From Puerhibacterium puerhi (GTDB taxonomy: Bacteria > Actinomycetota > Actinomycetes > Actinomycetales > Cellulomonadaceae), in NCBI RefSeq assembly GCF_009846865.1, contig NZ_WUWN01000001.1, positions 300,743-364,742 on the forward strand: a stretch of 64,000 bases of DNA. Direction: 5' to 3'. A program made the position numbers and the translations under genes. Under the pieces are notes generated by a model, which saw nothing but the letters and a program-made list of their open reading frames with translations, was not told the DNA's origin and did not search any database. Shown piece by piece: positions 7,742 through 15,511 of this stretch (the first letter of the stretch is position 1; every line of letters starts with the position of its first letter).

Positions 7742-9646
7742 ATGTCGTTGCCTGTCGTGATCGAGCAGTCCCCGAACCCGGAGCACCCCGACCCGGCCGC
7801 CGCGCGCGGTCCGTCGATCGCCGCCCTGGTGCGCCAGATCGGCCCGCCCCGGGCGGGGGCGCTGCTGCTCGTGCTCGGCACGGTGCTGGCGATCGTGTGG
7901 GCGAACGCGGCCCACGACTCCTACGAGGCGTTCTGGGACACCCACCTGACGATCGGTGTCGGCGGCGACCTGAGCCTGGACGTCACGCTCCACGCCCTGG
8001 TCAACGACGCCCTGATGGCGATCTTCTTCTTCACCGTCGGCCTCGAGGTGCGGCGCGAGTTCGCGATCGGCGAGCTGACCAGCTGGTCGCGGGCGGTCGT
8101 GCCGATGGTCGCCGCGCTGTGCGGGCTGGCGGTGCCGAGCCTGCTGTACCTGCTGCTCGCGAGCGGGTCCGGGTGGGAGCACGCCTGGGGGGTGGTGATC
8201 TCCACCGACACCGCGTTCCTCGTGAGCGGGCTGGCCCTGGTCGGGCCGCGCGCCGGCGGGCGCCTGCGGGTGTTCCTCCTGGCGCTCGCCGTCGTCGACG
8301 ACATCGGTGCGCTGAGCATCATCGCGCTGGTCTACACCGCGGACTTCGACCCCCTGCCGCTGCTGGTCGCGGCGGTGGGCCTGGCCGGGATCTGGTGCAC
8401 GCGGTACGTCCCCACGGGGCGCGGCCCGATCTACGCGACGCTGGCGATCGTCGTCTGGCTCGCCTTCCTCGCCTCCGGGGTGCACCCGACGCTCGCCGGC
8501 GTCGCCGTCGCGCTGCTGGTCCCGGTGTACCGCCCGAGCCGGCGCGACGTGGAGCACGCGCTGGCGCTGGCCCGCACCTTCCGGCAGTCCCCCAGCAGCC
8601 AGTACGCGCGGGCGGCGGCCAACTCCCTGCGCGAGTCGATCTCCGTCAACGAGCGGCTGCCGTCCGCGTACGCCCCGTACGTCGCCTTCGTGATCCTGCC
8701 CGTGTTCGCGCTCGCCAACGCGGGCGTCGAGGTCTCGCCCGCGGTCCTGGCCGCGGCCGCGACGTCCCCGGTGACCTGGGGCGTCGTCGTCGGCCTGGTG
8801 GTCGGCAAGCTCGTCGGTGTGCTCGGCTCGACGACGCTGCTGCGCGTGATGCGCCTCGGCGAGCTGGGCCCCGGCCTGACGACCGGGCGCCTCGCCGGCG
8901 GCGCGGCCCTGTGCGGCGTCGGGTTCACGCTGTCGCTGTTCATCGTGGACCTGGCGATCGACGACCCGGCGGTGCAGAACGAGGCGCGGGTGGGCGTGCT
9001 GCTCGCCTCGGTGCTGGCGTTCGCGCTGGCCACGGTGACGTTCCGCGCGGCCGAGCCGAGGGTGCCGGACCACGAGCCCGGCAGCGTCCTGGAGCGACCC
9101 GTCGACCTGGAGCGCGACCACGTCTACGGCCCGCCGGACGCCCCGCTCACCCTGGTGGAGTACGGCGACTTCCAGTGCGGCTTCTGCCTCAAGACCGCCG
9201 GCACGATCCAGGAGGTCGTCGACGAGCTCGGCGGCCGGCTGCGGTACGTGTGGCGGCACGCGCCGCTGGTGCGCTTCCACCCCAACGCCGTCGCCGCGGC
9301 GGAGGCCTCGGAGGCGGCGGCCCTGCAGGGCCGGTTCTTCGAGTTCGAGCGCGCGCTCTTCGCGGACCAGGAGCACCAGCAGCCGGCCGACATCCTGCGG
9401 CGGGCGGAGGAGCTCGGGCTGGATCTCGAGCAGTTCGAGAAGGACCTGACCTCGCCGGCGGTCGCCGCCCGGGTCCGCGACGACATGCTCGACGCCGAGG
9501 CCATGGACATCACCGCCGTGCCCACGCTGTTCGTCAACGGCGTCCGCCACACGGGCCCGCACGATGCGCGCTCGCTGATCGAGGCGCTGGAGCGGACGGC
9601 GCCCGCGGACGCCGCCGCCGCGGAGCCCAGCCCCCGGCTGGCATGA
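7742..9646 (+). CDS. nhaA: NhaA Na+/H+ antiporter fused to a DsbA-like thioredoxin domain
   Basis: A 634-residue fusion. Residues about 25-450 are NhaA, the inner-membrane Na+/H+ exchanger. The ion-site aspartates are intact: one in STDTAFLVSG (TM IV) and a pair in AVVDDIGAL (TM V), matching Asp133 and Asp163/164 of the E. coli protein. Residues about 465-630 are a DsbA/DSBA-like thioredoxin fold with the redox motif C479-G-F-C482 and the cis-proline segment AVPTLFVNG. Such fusions are known in actinobacteria; the redox domain may tune or assemble the antiporter, which is inference. GGAGGAG precedes the ATG. The stop is followed by short palindromes before the convergent VOC gene. Confidence 0.9.
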   Translation: MSLPVVIEQSPNPEHPDPAAARGPSIAALVRQIGPPRAGALLLVLGTVLAIVWANAAHDSYEAFWDTHLTIGVGGDLSLDVTLHALVNDALMAIFFFTVGLEVRREFAIGELTSWSRAVVPMVAALCGLAVPSLLYLLLASGSGWEHAWGVVISTDTAFLVSGLALVGPRAGGRLRVFLLALAVVDDIGALSIIALVYTADFDPLPLLVAAVGLAGIWCTRYVPTGRGPIYATLAIVVWLAFLASGVHPTLAGVAVALLVPVYRPSRRDVEHALALARTFRQSPSSQYARAAANSLRESISVNERLPSAYAPYVAFVILPVFALANAGVEVSPAVLAAAATSPVTWGVVVGLVVGKLVGVLGSTTLLRVMRLGELGPGLTTGRLAGGAALCGVGFTLSLFIVDLAIDDPAVQNEARVGVLLASVLAFALATVTFRAAEPRVPDHEPGSVLERPVDLERDHVYGPPDAPLTLVEYGDFQCGFCLKTAGTIQEVVDELGGRLRYVWRHAPLVRFHPNAVAAAEASEAAALQGRFFEFERALFADQEHQQPADILRRAEELGLDLEQFEKDLTSPAVAARVRDDMLDAEAMDITAVPTLFVNGVRHTGPHDARSLIEALERTAPADAAAAEPSPRLA

Positions 9647-9698
9647 GCCGGGGCGCGGCTCGCCCGCGCGGGCGGTCGCCGGCGGCGGATGGCCGCCG

Positions 9699-10109
9699 TC
9701 AGTCGGCGTCCCCGCCCTCGAACCCGACGAGCCAGTGCACGCCGTAGCGGTCGACGACCTGCCCGTCGGAGGCTCCCCACGGCCGCGCCTGCAGGTCGTC
9801 CACGACCCGGCCGCCCCGCGCGAGACCCGAGAACCACGCGCGCAGCGTGGCGGGCGGCGCCGTGCCGAGCAGCGCGAGCATCATGCCCTCGCTCCGGAAC
9901 GCCGGCTCGTCGCCCGTCGCGTCAGCGGCGAAGAGGGCGACCGGCCCGTCGACCAGGTAGCCGTGGCCGACGGCGTCGGCCGGGCCGTCGTCCCGGCCGA
10001 GCTCGGCGAGGGTGTGCAGCCGCACCGCGCAGCCGAAGACCTCGCCGTAGAAGGTCAGGGCCTCGCGGGCGGTGCCCGGGAGCTTCAGGTAGGGCGTGGG
10101 GTCCGTCAT
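9699..10109 (-). CDS. VOC family protein (PhnB-like)
   Basis: A 136-residue protein with the PhnB-like start TPYLKLPGTAREALTFYGEVFGC and end VDRYGVHWLVGFE. It is about the same size as, and clearly related to, the VOC protein at 1852-2271, but diverged. The ATG overlaps the TGA of the upstream Nudix gene as ATGA, so the two are probably co-translated. A TAGCAT box seven bases upstream could also give a leaderless internal transcript. The substrate is unknown. Confidence 0.8.
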   Translation of the reverse strand: MTDPTPYLKLPGTAREALTFYGEVFGCAVRLHTLAELGRDDGPADAVGHGYLVDGPVALFAADATGDEPAFRSEGMMLALLGTAPPATLRAWFSGLARGGRVVDDLQARPWGASDGQVVDRYGVHWLVGFEGGDAD

Positions 10110-10558
10110 CCGGCCGATGCTAGGGGCCCCCACCCCGGCCCGGACAGGGGTTCGATCGCGCCGGGGCGCTCGCCGCTCGCGAGGCGCGCGGCGGCGAGGA
10201 TCGTCCTGGTGTACCCGGCGGGCATGTCGAGGCCGGCCACCTCGTCGACGGAGAAGAAGCGCAGCTGCGCGTGCTCGTCGCTCGTCACGAGCTCCGCGTC
10301 CCCGTCCAGGTGCGCCAGGTAGCTGGCCACCGCGACCCTCCCCGCGCCGGGGACGTCGTAGTACCAGATGTCCACCAGCTCGCCGATGCGGACGGCGATG
10401 CCGGCCTCCTCGGCGAGCTCACGAGCGATCGTGGCGTGCGGGTCCGGGTCGCCCGGGTCGGCGCGACCGCCGAGCAGCTCCCACTCGTCGCGCGGGTTCC
10501 TCCCCACGAGCACACGGCCCGCGGCGTCGAGCACCACGGCCTTGAACGAGACGTCCAC
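10106..10558 (-). CDS. Nudix hydrolase
   Basis: About 150 residues with a Nudix box in the right place: GGRADPGDPD...ARELAEEAGI. The catalytic REL-EE-G core is kept, but the first Glu of the canonical box is replaced and the loop is one residue longer, so the substrate class is unclear. Nudix enzymes cleave nucleoside diphosphates linked to another group. The GTG at 10558 (VDVSFKAVVLD, the usual first strand) is preceded by GAGAGGGGG and is preferred; an in-frame GTG at 10630 would add 24 residues. The gene overlaps the VOC gene downstream by four bases. Confidence 0.75.
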   Translation of the reverse strand: MDVSFKAVVLDAAGRVLVGRNPRDEWELLGGRADPGDPDPHATIARELAEEAGIAVRIGELVDIWYYDVPGAGRVAVASYLAHLDGDAELVTSDEHAQLRFFSVDEVAGLDMPAGYTRTILAAARLASGERPGAIEPLSGPGWGPLASAG

Positions 10559-10702
10559 CGGTCGGTCCCCCTCTCGGGCCCGGGCGTCGGTCGCGGCCCG
10601 GACCGCCCACGCGAGCACGGTAGGAGGCACGGTACGAGGCGCCCCCGGCGGACACGCCGCGGGCGCGCCGGCGGGTGCCCGCTGCTGCGCGGAGCGCAGA
10701 AC

Positions 10703-10740
10703 GACCAGGGCCCGGCACCGGGGCGGTGCCGGGCCTGGTC
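10703..10740 (-). terminator. Terminator of the SsuABC-like importer operon
   Basis: GACCAGGGCCCGGCACC (10703-10719) pairs with GGTGCCGGGCCTGGTC (10725-10740), leaving one bulged base and a 5-base loop. It lies 43 bases past the ATPase stop codon on the minus strand. Confidence 0.65.
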
Positions 10741-10783
10741 GGCGAGGTGCATCCGGAGCGGTCCATGCCCCGGGCGTGGTCGG

Positions 10784-11551
10784 TCAGTCCACGTCCCCCT
10801 GGTGGATGAGCGCGAGGATCTCCCGCACGACGTGCTGGAACTCCGGCGTCGCGATCATCTCCGGGTGTCGCGGGCGCGGCAGGTCGATGTCGAACTCCTG
10901 CCGGATGCGGCCGGGGCGCGGGCTCATCACGACCACGCGGTCCGACGTGTAGACCGCCTCCTCGATGTCATGGGTGATCAGCATGACCGTCATCCGGTGG
11001 TGCTCCCACACCTCGGTCAGCCACTCCTGCATCGTGCGGCGGGTCAGCGCGTCGAGCGCTCCGAACGGCTCGTCCATCAGCAGCACGGACGGCCCGTAGG
11101 ACAGCGAGCGGGCCAGCGCGACGCGTTGCTGCATGCCGCCGGAGAGCTGCGACGGGTAGGCGTCGCCGAACCCCGCGAGCCCGACCTGCTCGAGCGCCTC
11201 CTGGGCGCGGGTGCGGCGCTCGCCGGCCGACAGCCCCTCGCCCCGGAGCGCGAACTCCACGTTGCCCCGAGCCGTCAGCCACGGGAGCAGCGTGGCCTGC
11301 TGGAAGACCACACCACGGTCGCGGCCGGGACCGAGCACGTCGTGGCCGTCCATCGTCACGGTGCCCGACGTCGGGTCCTCGAGCCCGGCGATGATGGACA
11401 GCAGCGTGCTCTTCCCGCAGCCGGACGCGCCCACGACCGACACGAACTCGTTGTCGCCGAGCGTCAGGTCGATGCCGTTGAGCGCGTCCACGGCGCCGAA
11501 CCGCTTGGTGACGCCCTCGATGCGGACCTTCTGTGCCACCGCGACGCTCAT
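10784..11551 (-). CDS. Nitrate/sulfonate/taurine-type ABC transporter ATPase
   Basis: A 255-residue ATPase of the SsuB/TauB/NrtD family. It has Walker A GASGCGKSTL, the Q-loop VFQQATLLPWL (the family's LLPW hallmark), the signature LSGGMQQRVALARSL, Walker B VLLMDEPFGALD and the switch LITHDIEEAV. The ATG is preceded by GAGAGGAG and overlaps the stop of the permease gene as ATGA. It is the last gene of the SBP-permease-ATPase operon and ends at a clear hairpin. Substrates of this family are small anions and amines or pyrimidine precursors; the divergent enzyme operon suggests it imports that operon's substrate. Confidence 0.9.
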   Translation of the reverse strand: MSVAVAQKVRIEGVTKRFGAVDALNGIDLTLGDNEFVSVVGASGCGKSTLLSIIAGLEDPTSGTVTMDGHDVLGPGRDRGVVFQQATLLPWLTARGNVEFALRGEGLSAGERRTRAQEALEQVGLAGFGDAYPSQLSGGMQQRVALARSLSYGPSVLLMDEPFGALDALTRRTMQEWLTEVWEHHRMTVMLITHDIEEAVYTSDRVVVMSPRPGRIRQEFDIDLPRPRHPEMIATPEFQHVVREILALIHQGDVD

Positions 11552-12402
11552 CGCGCGCTCCTCTCGTAACGGAAGATCGCCTGGCCGGCACGGCGCATGA
11601 TCTGGTCGAAGATCAGTCCGAGCGCCCCCAGCACGATCACGTAGCCGATGATCAGGTCGGTCGCGAGGTACCGCTGCCCGACGGTGATCCGGTAGCCCAT
11701 GCCCGTGGTGGCCGCCACGAGCTCGGCGACGACGACCCAGGTCCAGGCCCACCCGAGACAGATGCGCAGGGCGTCCCAGACGCGCGGCGCGGAGGCCAGG
11801 AAGACGATGCGCAGCAGGATCTGCATCCGGCTCAGCCCCAGGGTGGCGCCGAGGTTCTGGTAGGCCACGGGCACCGTGCGGACGGCGTCGGAGACCATCA
11901 GCACCAGCTGGAAGAACGTGCCGAGCCAGATGATGAGGAACTTCTGCGCGTCCCCCGTGCCGACCCAGATGATCGTCAGCGGGACGAAGGCGACCACCGG
12001 CATGTACCGGATGAAGTCCATCAGCGGCTCGAGCGCCGCCTCGACTCGCGGCAGGGCCCCCGTCAGCACGCCCAGCGGCAGCGCCATGACCACGGCGAGC
12101 AGGTAGCCGGCCATGACCCGGTACACGCTGGCCCCGAGGTCGCCCCAGAGCTGTCCGTTGGTCGCCTGCTCGAGCACGGCCTGGGCGACCGCCGCCGGAG
12201 ACGGCAGGAAGATCGGCTTGACGGTCCCGAGCGCCGTGAGCAGCCACCAGACGGCGACGAGCACGACGAAGGCGACGACCGCGGTGCTCGCGTAGGCGGC
12301 GCGACTGAGCCGGGGCGCCTGCACCGGGCGGCGGCGCCGCGCCGCCGTCCGGGTCGTGGTGGCGGTCGGGGCCGTCATGGTGGTGGTGGGGTTCGAGGTC
12401 AC
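11548..12402 (-). CDS. Nitrate/sulfonate/taurine-type ABC transporter permease
   Basis: A SsuC/TauC-type inner-membrane permease of about 284 residues. It has six predicted helices and the coupling motif (NLGATLGLSRMQILLRIVFLASAP, an EAA-loop variant). The 45-residue hydrophilic N-terminus is rich in Thr and Arg. The start is ambiguous: GTG at 12426 overlaps the stop of the binding-protein gene as GTGA, GTG at 12402 and ATG at 12378 are alternatives, and none has a strong ribosome site. The stop overlaps the ATPase start by four bases. Confidence 0.85.
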   Translation of the reverse strand: MTSNPTTTMTAPTATTTRTAARRRRPVQAPRLSRAAYASTAVVAFVVLVAVWWLLTALGTVKPIFLPSPAAVAQAVLEQATNGQLWGDLGASVYRVMAGYLLAVVMALPLGVLTGALPRVEAALEPLMDFIRYMPVVAFVPLTIIWVGTGDAQKFLIIWLGTFFQLVLMVSDAVRTVPVAYQNLGATLGLSRMQILLRIVFLASAPRVWDALRICLGWAWTWVVVAELVAATTGMGYRITVGQRYLATDLIIGYVIVLGALGLIFDQIMRRAGQAIFRYERSAR

Positions 12403-12422
12403 GGTTGGCACTGTCCTCGCGG

Positions 12423-13442
12423 TCACTCGACGAACTGCGTGTCGACGAGGCCGCCGAGGTCCTCGGTCTTGCCCTCGACGATCCCGGCTGACGTCGCTGC
12501 CTCGTCCACCAGCGGGAAGATGCGCTCGGCGTACTCGCCGCCGAGGAATGTCTTGTTCTCCTCGAGGGTGTAGTAGTGCACTCCCTCGAAGGCGCTCACG
12601 AGGTCGTCGCGCGACGAACCGATGTTGTCGGCGATGATCTGCTGCGCCTCCTCGGTGTTCGAGTCGTAGAAGTCGATCGCCGGCGCCCAGGCGTCCACCA
12701 CGGCCTGGATGGCCTCCGGCTTCTCGTCCAGCGCCTCCTGCGTCACGACGATGACGTCGGAGATCAGGCCCTCGTTCTCGGCGGCGGTGTAGAGCTGGGT
12801 GAACTCGCCGGCGCCCGCCGCTTCGGAGATGTAGGGCTCGTAGGTCACGGCCGCCGGCACCTTGCCCGAGGCGAGGGCGGTCGCCGCCTCGGCGGCGGGC
12901 ATCGGTACAGGGACGATGTCGTCGAGCGTGAGGCCGGCGCTCGCGAGCGCGTCGTTGAGCAGCAGGTGGGACACCGACCCCTCCTCGAACGCGACCTCCT
13001 TTCCGGCGAGCTGCTCGACCGACGTGATCGACGGATCGGTCAGGATGGCGTCGGCTGTGCGGGAGGCGTCCAGCAGCAGGACGACCTTCAGGTCCATGCC
13101 GCTCTCGATCAGGCGCAGCACCTCTTGCGTCGCCAGGTTCGCGATGTCGACCCGACCCGACGCCAGGGCGGCGGCGCCGTCCGCGTCGGTGTCGAAGCTG
13201 ACCAGGTCGACGTCCACGCCCTGGTCCTCGAAATAGCCCTCGTCCTGCGCGATGTACCAGGGGCCGTAGCCGAGCCACGGCTCGGTAGCCATGGTGACGG
13301 TGTCGTCGGACGAGCCGCCGTCTGCGGCGCTGCTGCTGTCCGCGCACCCGGCCAGGGCGAGCCCGGCCACGCTGACGATCGAGACGAGGGCGCCGACCCG
13401 AGCGGGGGTCGATGCGCGGGAGGAAAGCGTTGCGAGGGACAC
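12423..13442 (-). CDS. ABC transporter substrate-binding lipoprotein (NMT1/SsuA-like)
   Basis: A 339-residue periplasmic-type binding protein. A lipoprotein signal peptide ends in LALAGC, so the mature protein is anchored at Cys about 31. The mature part begins VTMATEPWLGYGPWYIAQDEGYFEDQGVDVDLV, the classical opening of NMT1/SsuA/TauA-like proteins, with the GRVDIANLA segment that follows. The GTG start is chosen because CAGGAG precedes it; a much longer open frame upstream is not protein-like. It is the first gene of its operon, downstream of the same-strand LysR gene. About 110 bases upstream is TTCGGATGCAAT, similar to boxes near the enzyme operon. Confidence 0.85.
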   Translation of the reverse strand: MSLATLSSRASTPARVGALVSIVSVAGLALAGCADSSSAADGGSSDDTVTMATEPWLGYGPWYIAQDEGYFEDQGVDVDLVSFDTDADGAAALASGRVDIANLATQEVLRLIESGMDLKVVLLLDASRTADAILTDPSITSVEQLAGKEVAFEEGSVSHLLLNDALASAGLTLDDIVPVPMPAAEAATALASGKVPAAVTYEPYISEAAGAGEFTQLYTAAENEGLISDVIVVTQEALDEKPEAIQAVVDAWAPAIDFYDSNTEEAQQIIADNIGSSRDDLVSAFEGVHYYTLEENKTFLGGEYAERIFPLVDEAATSAGIVEGKTEDLGGLVDTQFVE

Positions 13443-13670
13443 GGGATCACTCCTGGATCGAGTACGGGAAATCGCGAGAAAGGGTGGGGCCGGCGCCAGT
13501 CTGGGCGCGTCGCGACGGGGGCGGCAAATAGCCGATGCCGACCTTCTGCATCTGTTCTTCGGATGCAATCCGGCCACAATCACGGCGAAACGAATGTGAA
13601 ACACAGAGAAATCGCGCCCGGACCCGTCGCCTTTGCCACCGCACCCTCGGCCGCAGCGGAATCGCCGCCG

Positions 13671-14630
13671 TCAGCCGGCGGTGCTCGCCGCAGGAGGCAC
13701 GTCCGTCCCGGCCGCGGCGGAGACGGCGGCCTGGAGCGCCGCGCGGGCGTAGTGTGCGAAGGCCGCGGCCTTGCGGCTGAGCGGCTCCCCCTCGCGGGTG
13801 GCCAGCACGATGTCGAGGCCACGCACGTCATCGAGGAGCTGGACCGCGGTGAGCCGGCTGCCGTCGTAGCTCCGGTCGAACGCAGGGCGTTGGTGCAGCA
13901 GCGTGAAGCCGTGACCGCGGGCGACCATGGCGCGGACCGATTCGAAGCTGGCGAACCGGTAGCGGATGTCGGGAGCCAGGCCCTGCGACGTGAACAGCTC
14001 CGTGAAGTAGTCGCCGCTGACGGGCATGTCGAGCAGGATCATCGGCTGGTCCGCCAGCTCGCGCAGCGACAGGGCGCCGCGGCCGGCGAGCGGGTGGTCC
14101 CTCGCCAGCGCGACGTAGACCGGGGCAGTCGCCAGGTGCTCGGTACGGATGCCGTCACCGAGGCCGAGGTCGTAGGTCAGGGCTACGTCGATGGCCCGGC
14201 TGGCCAGCGCCCGGACGATCTCGTCGACCGTGCCCTCCCGGATCCGCGGCTCGATCCCTGGGTGATTGAGGGTCAGGTCGTGGATGATCCGAGGCAGGAA
14301 GAACGGGGCGAGGGTCGGGAAGCACGTCGCGTGGAGCGGCCCGGTGAGAGCGTCCGGCCGGAAGGCGTCCAGGGTGTCGTCGACGGCGCCGAGCACGACG
14401 CGGGCCCGGGTGAGGAGCTCCTGACCGGTGGCGGTCAGCTGCAGACCCTTGGTGCGGTGACGGATGAACAGCTGCGTCTCGAGCACGCGTTCGAGGTGCT
14501 GCACAGCGGTGGAGACGGCCGACTGAGCGACGAAGAGGTCTGCGGCGGCGTCGGTCATCGAGCCGAGCTCCGCCGCGCGGGCGAAGTAGCTCAGCTGCGT
14601 GAGGGTGAACCCGGGCCTCGCCTTGCGCAT
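13671..14630 (-). CDS. LysR-family transcriptional regulator
   Basis: A 319-residue LysR protein. The N-terminal helix-turn-helix (about 5-65) reads LTQLSYFARAAELGSMTDAAADLFVAQSAVSTAVQHLERVL and is followed by the substrate-binding domain (about 90-295). It lies between the importer operon (same strand, downstream) and the divergent seven-gene enzyme operon. That is the usual place for a LysR activator responding to a pathway metabolite. ATG at 14630 is used; a GTG directly in front is possible. The 278 bases between it and the enzyme operon carry several TCGGAT boxes that may be its sites. Confidence 0.9.
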   Translation of the reverse strand: MRKARPGFTLTQLSYFARAAELGSMTDAAADLFVAQSAVSTAVQHLERVLETQLFIRHRTKGLQLTATGQELLTRARVVLGAVDDTLDAFRPDALTGPLHATCFPTLAPFFLPRIIHDLTLNHPGIEPRIREGTVDEIVRALASRAIDVALTYDLGLGDGIRTEHLATAPVYVALARDHPLAGRGALSLRELADQPMILLDMPVSGDYFTELFTSQGLAPDIRYRFASFESVRAMVARGHGFTLLHQRPAFDRSYDGSRLTAVQLLDDVRGLDIVLATREGEPLSRKAAAFAHYARAALQAAVSAAAGTDVPPAASTAG

Positions 14631-14656
14631 CACGGCAGTAGCGTCGCGCGCCCGCG

Positions 14657-14821
14657 TTTCGGATTTGCGTCGGTGATGTCAAGCCGCTGTATCCATCTGC
14701 GCATCCGATGGGCTGCCGCGGGCGGCGTCCGACGACCCGCGTGGCCGCGGGCGCAGCCATGGCCTCGTCGCGTTTGTTTCCGTGATGTGGCGTCCGTGTT
14801 GCATCGTCAGATCCGATCCGA
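14657..14821. promoter_or_regulatory. Repeated TCGGAT boxes in the LysR/enzyme-operon intergenic region
   Basis: TTCGGATTTGCG (14658-14669, plus), ATCGGATGCGCA (14698-14709, read on minus) and two overlapping TCGGAT on minus (14811-14821) lie in the divergent region. A further TTCGGATGCAAT is upstream of the importer operon (13558-13569). The shared core and its presence at both target operons suggest binding sites for the LysR protein. This is inference. Confidence 0.4.
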
Positions 14822-14908
14822 GAAATGCGTTGCCGCTATTTGCTCAGCCCCTTTCCCGCTTCAAGACTTGGCGCTCGCCAGAAGCAGATCGACAGGAGCG
14901 AGCGCGCC

Positions 14909-15466
14909 ATGCCAAGACCCCGGGACAGCAGCCTGCGGGATCGCTACGACGAGGCGATGGACGAGGTCGCGACCGCGGTCGCCGTCATCACCTGCCACGG
15001 GCGCGACAGCAGCGTCGGGCAGACCACCAGCGCGCTCATGATCGTGCCGGACGCTCCACCGACCGTCCTGGCCTGCGTCGAGGTCGGCAGCCCGGTCGGC
15101 GCCGCGCTCGCAGCGCACGGCGCTTTCCGGGTGAACTACCTCGCGGTCGGCCAGGACGACGTGTCTGACGCCTTCACCGGCCACCGTGACGACGACGCCG
15201 AGCTGCGGGACTTCACCGGCGGCGACTGGGACGAGCACGCCCCGGCCGGCCCTGCGCTGCATGACGCCGTGGCCTCGCTCGAGTGTCGCGTCACGGGCCT
15301 GTACGAGCGCGGCTCGCACGTGGTCGCCGTGGGCGAGGTCACCGACGCGACCCACACCCCCGCCGGCGATCCCCTCCTCCTCGTGCGCGGCACCTACCGG
15401 CGCGTCGAGGAGCTTCCGCTGCCGGTGTTCCCGAGCTTTGCCCCTGCCCGGCCACGCCACACCTGA
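14909..15466 (+). CDS. Flavin reductase family protein (RutF/HpaC-like)
   Basis: A 185-residue FMN-binding split-barrel protein. It opens YDEAMDEVATAVAVITCHG and continues with the QTTSALMIVPDAPPTVLACVE and AHGAFRVNYLA segments typical of the family. These enzymes reduce FMN or FAD with NAD(P)H and hand it to a partner monooxygenase. AGGAG lies about nine bases before the ATG; a longer in-frame start upstream has no such site. It is the first gene of the enzyme operon, 45 bases before a flavin monooxygenase gene. A class-B-like monooxygenase normally reduces its own flavin, so the need for a separate reductase is notable. Confidence 0.85.
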   Translation: MPRPRDSSLRDRYDEAMDEVATAVAVITCHGRDSSVGQTTSALMIVPDAPPTVLACVEVGSPVGAALAAHGAFRVNYLAVGQDDVSDAFTGHRDDDAELRDFTGGDWDEHAPAGPALHDAVASLECRVTGLYERGSHVVAVGEVTDATHTPAGDPLLLVRGTYRRVEELPLPVFPSFAPARPRHT

Positions 15467-15511
15467 CGGCGCTGGGCGACCGAAGAGATGCACGTACCGA
15501 AGTGGAGTGGC

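Noticed and set aside
9735..10322. Plus-strand open frame opposite the VOC and Nudix genes
   Set aside because: Antisense shadow; the minus-strand frames carry the VOC and Nudix signatures.
12423..13604. Longer start for the importer binding protein at 13604
   Set aside because: The extra 54 residues precede a complete signal peptide; the GTG at 13442 has CAGGAG upstream and starts directly at the signal peptide.
14700..14900. Riboswitch in front of the flavin reductase gene
   Set aside because: No conserved FMN-element or other aptamer core could be recognised, and no transcriptional hairpin lies before the start.
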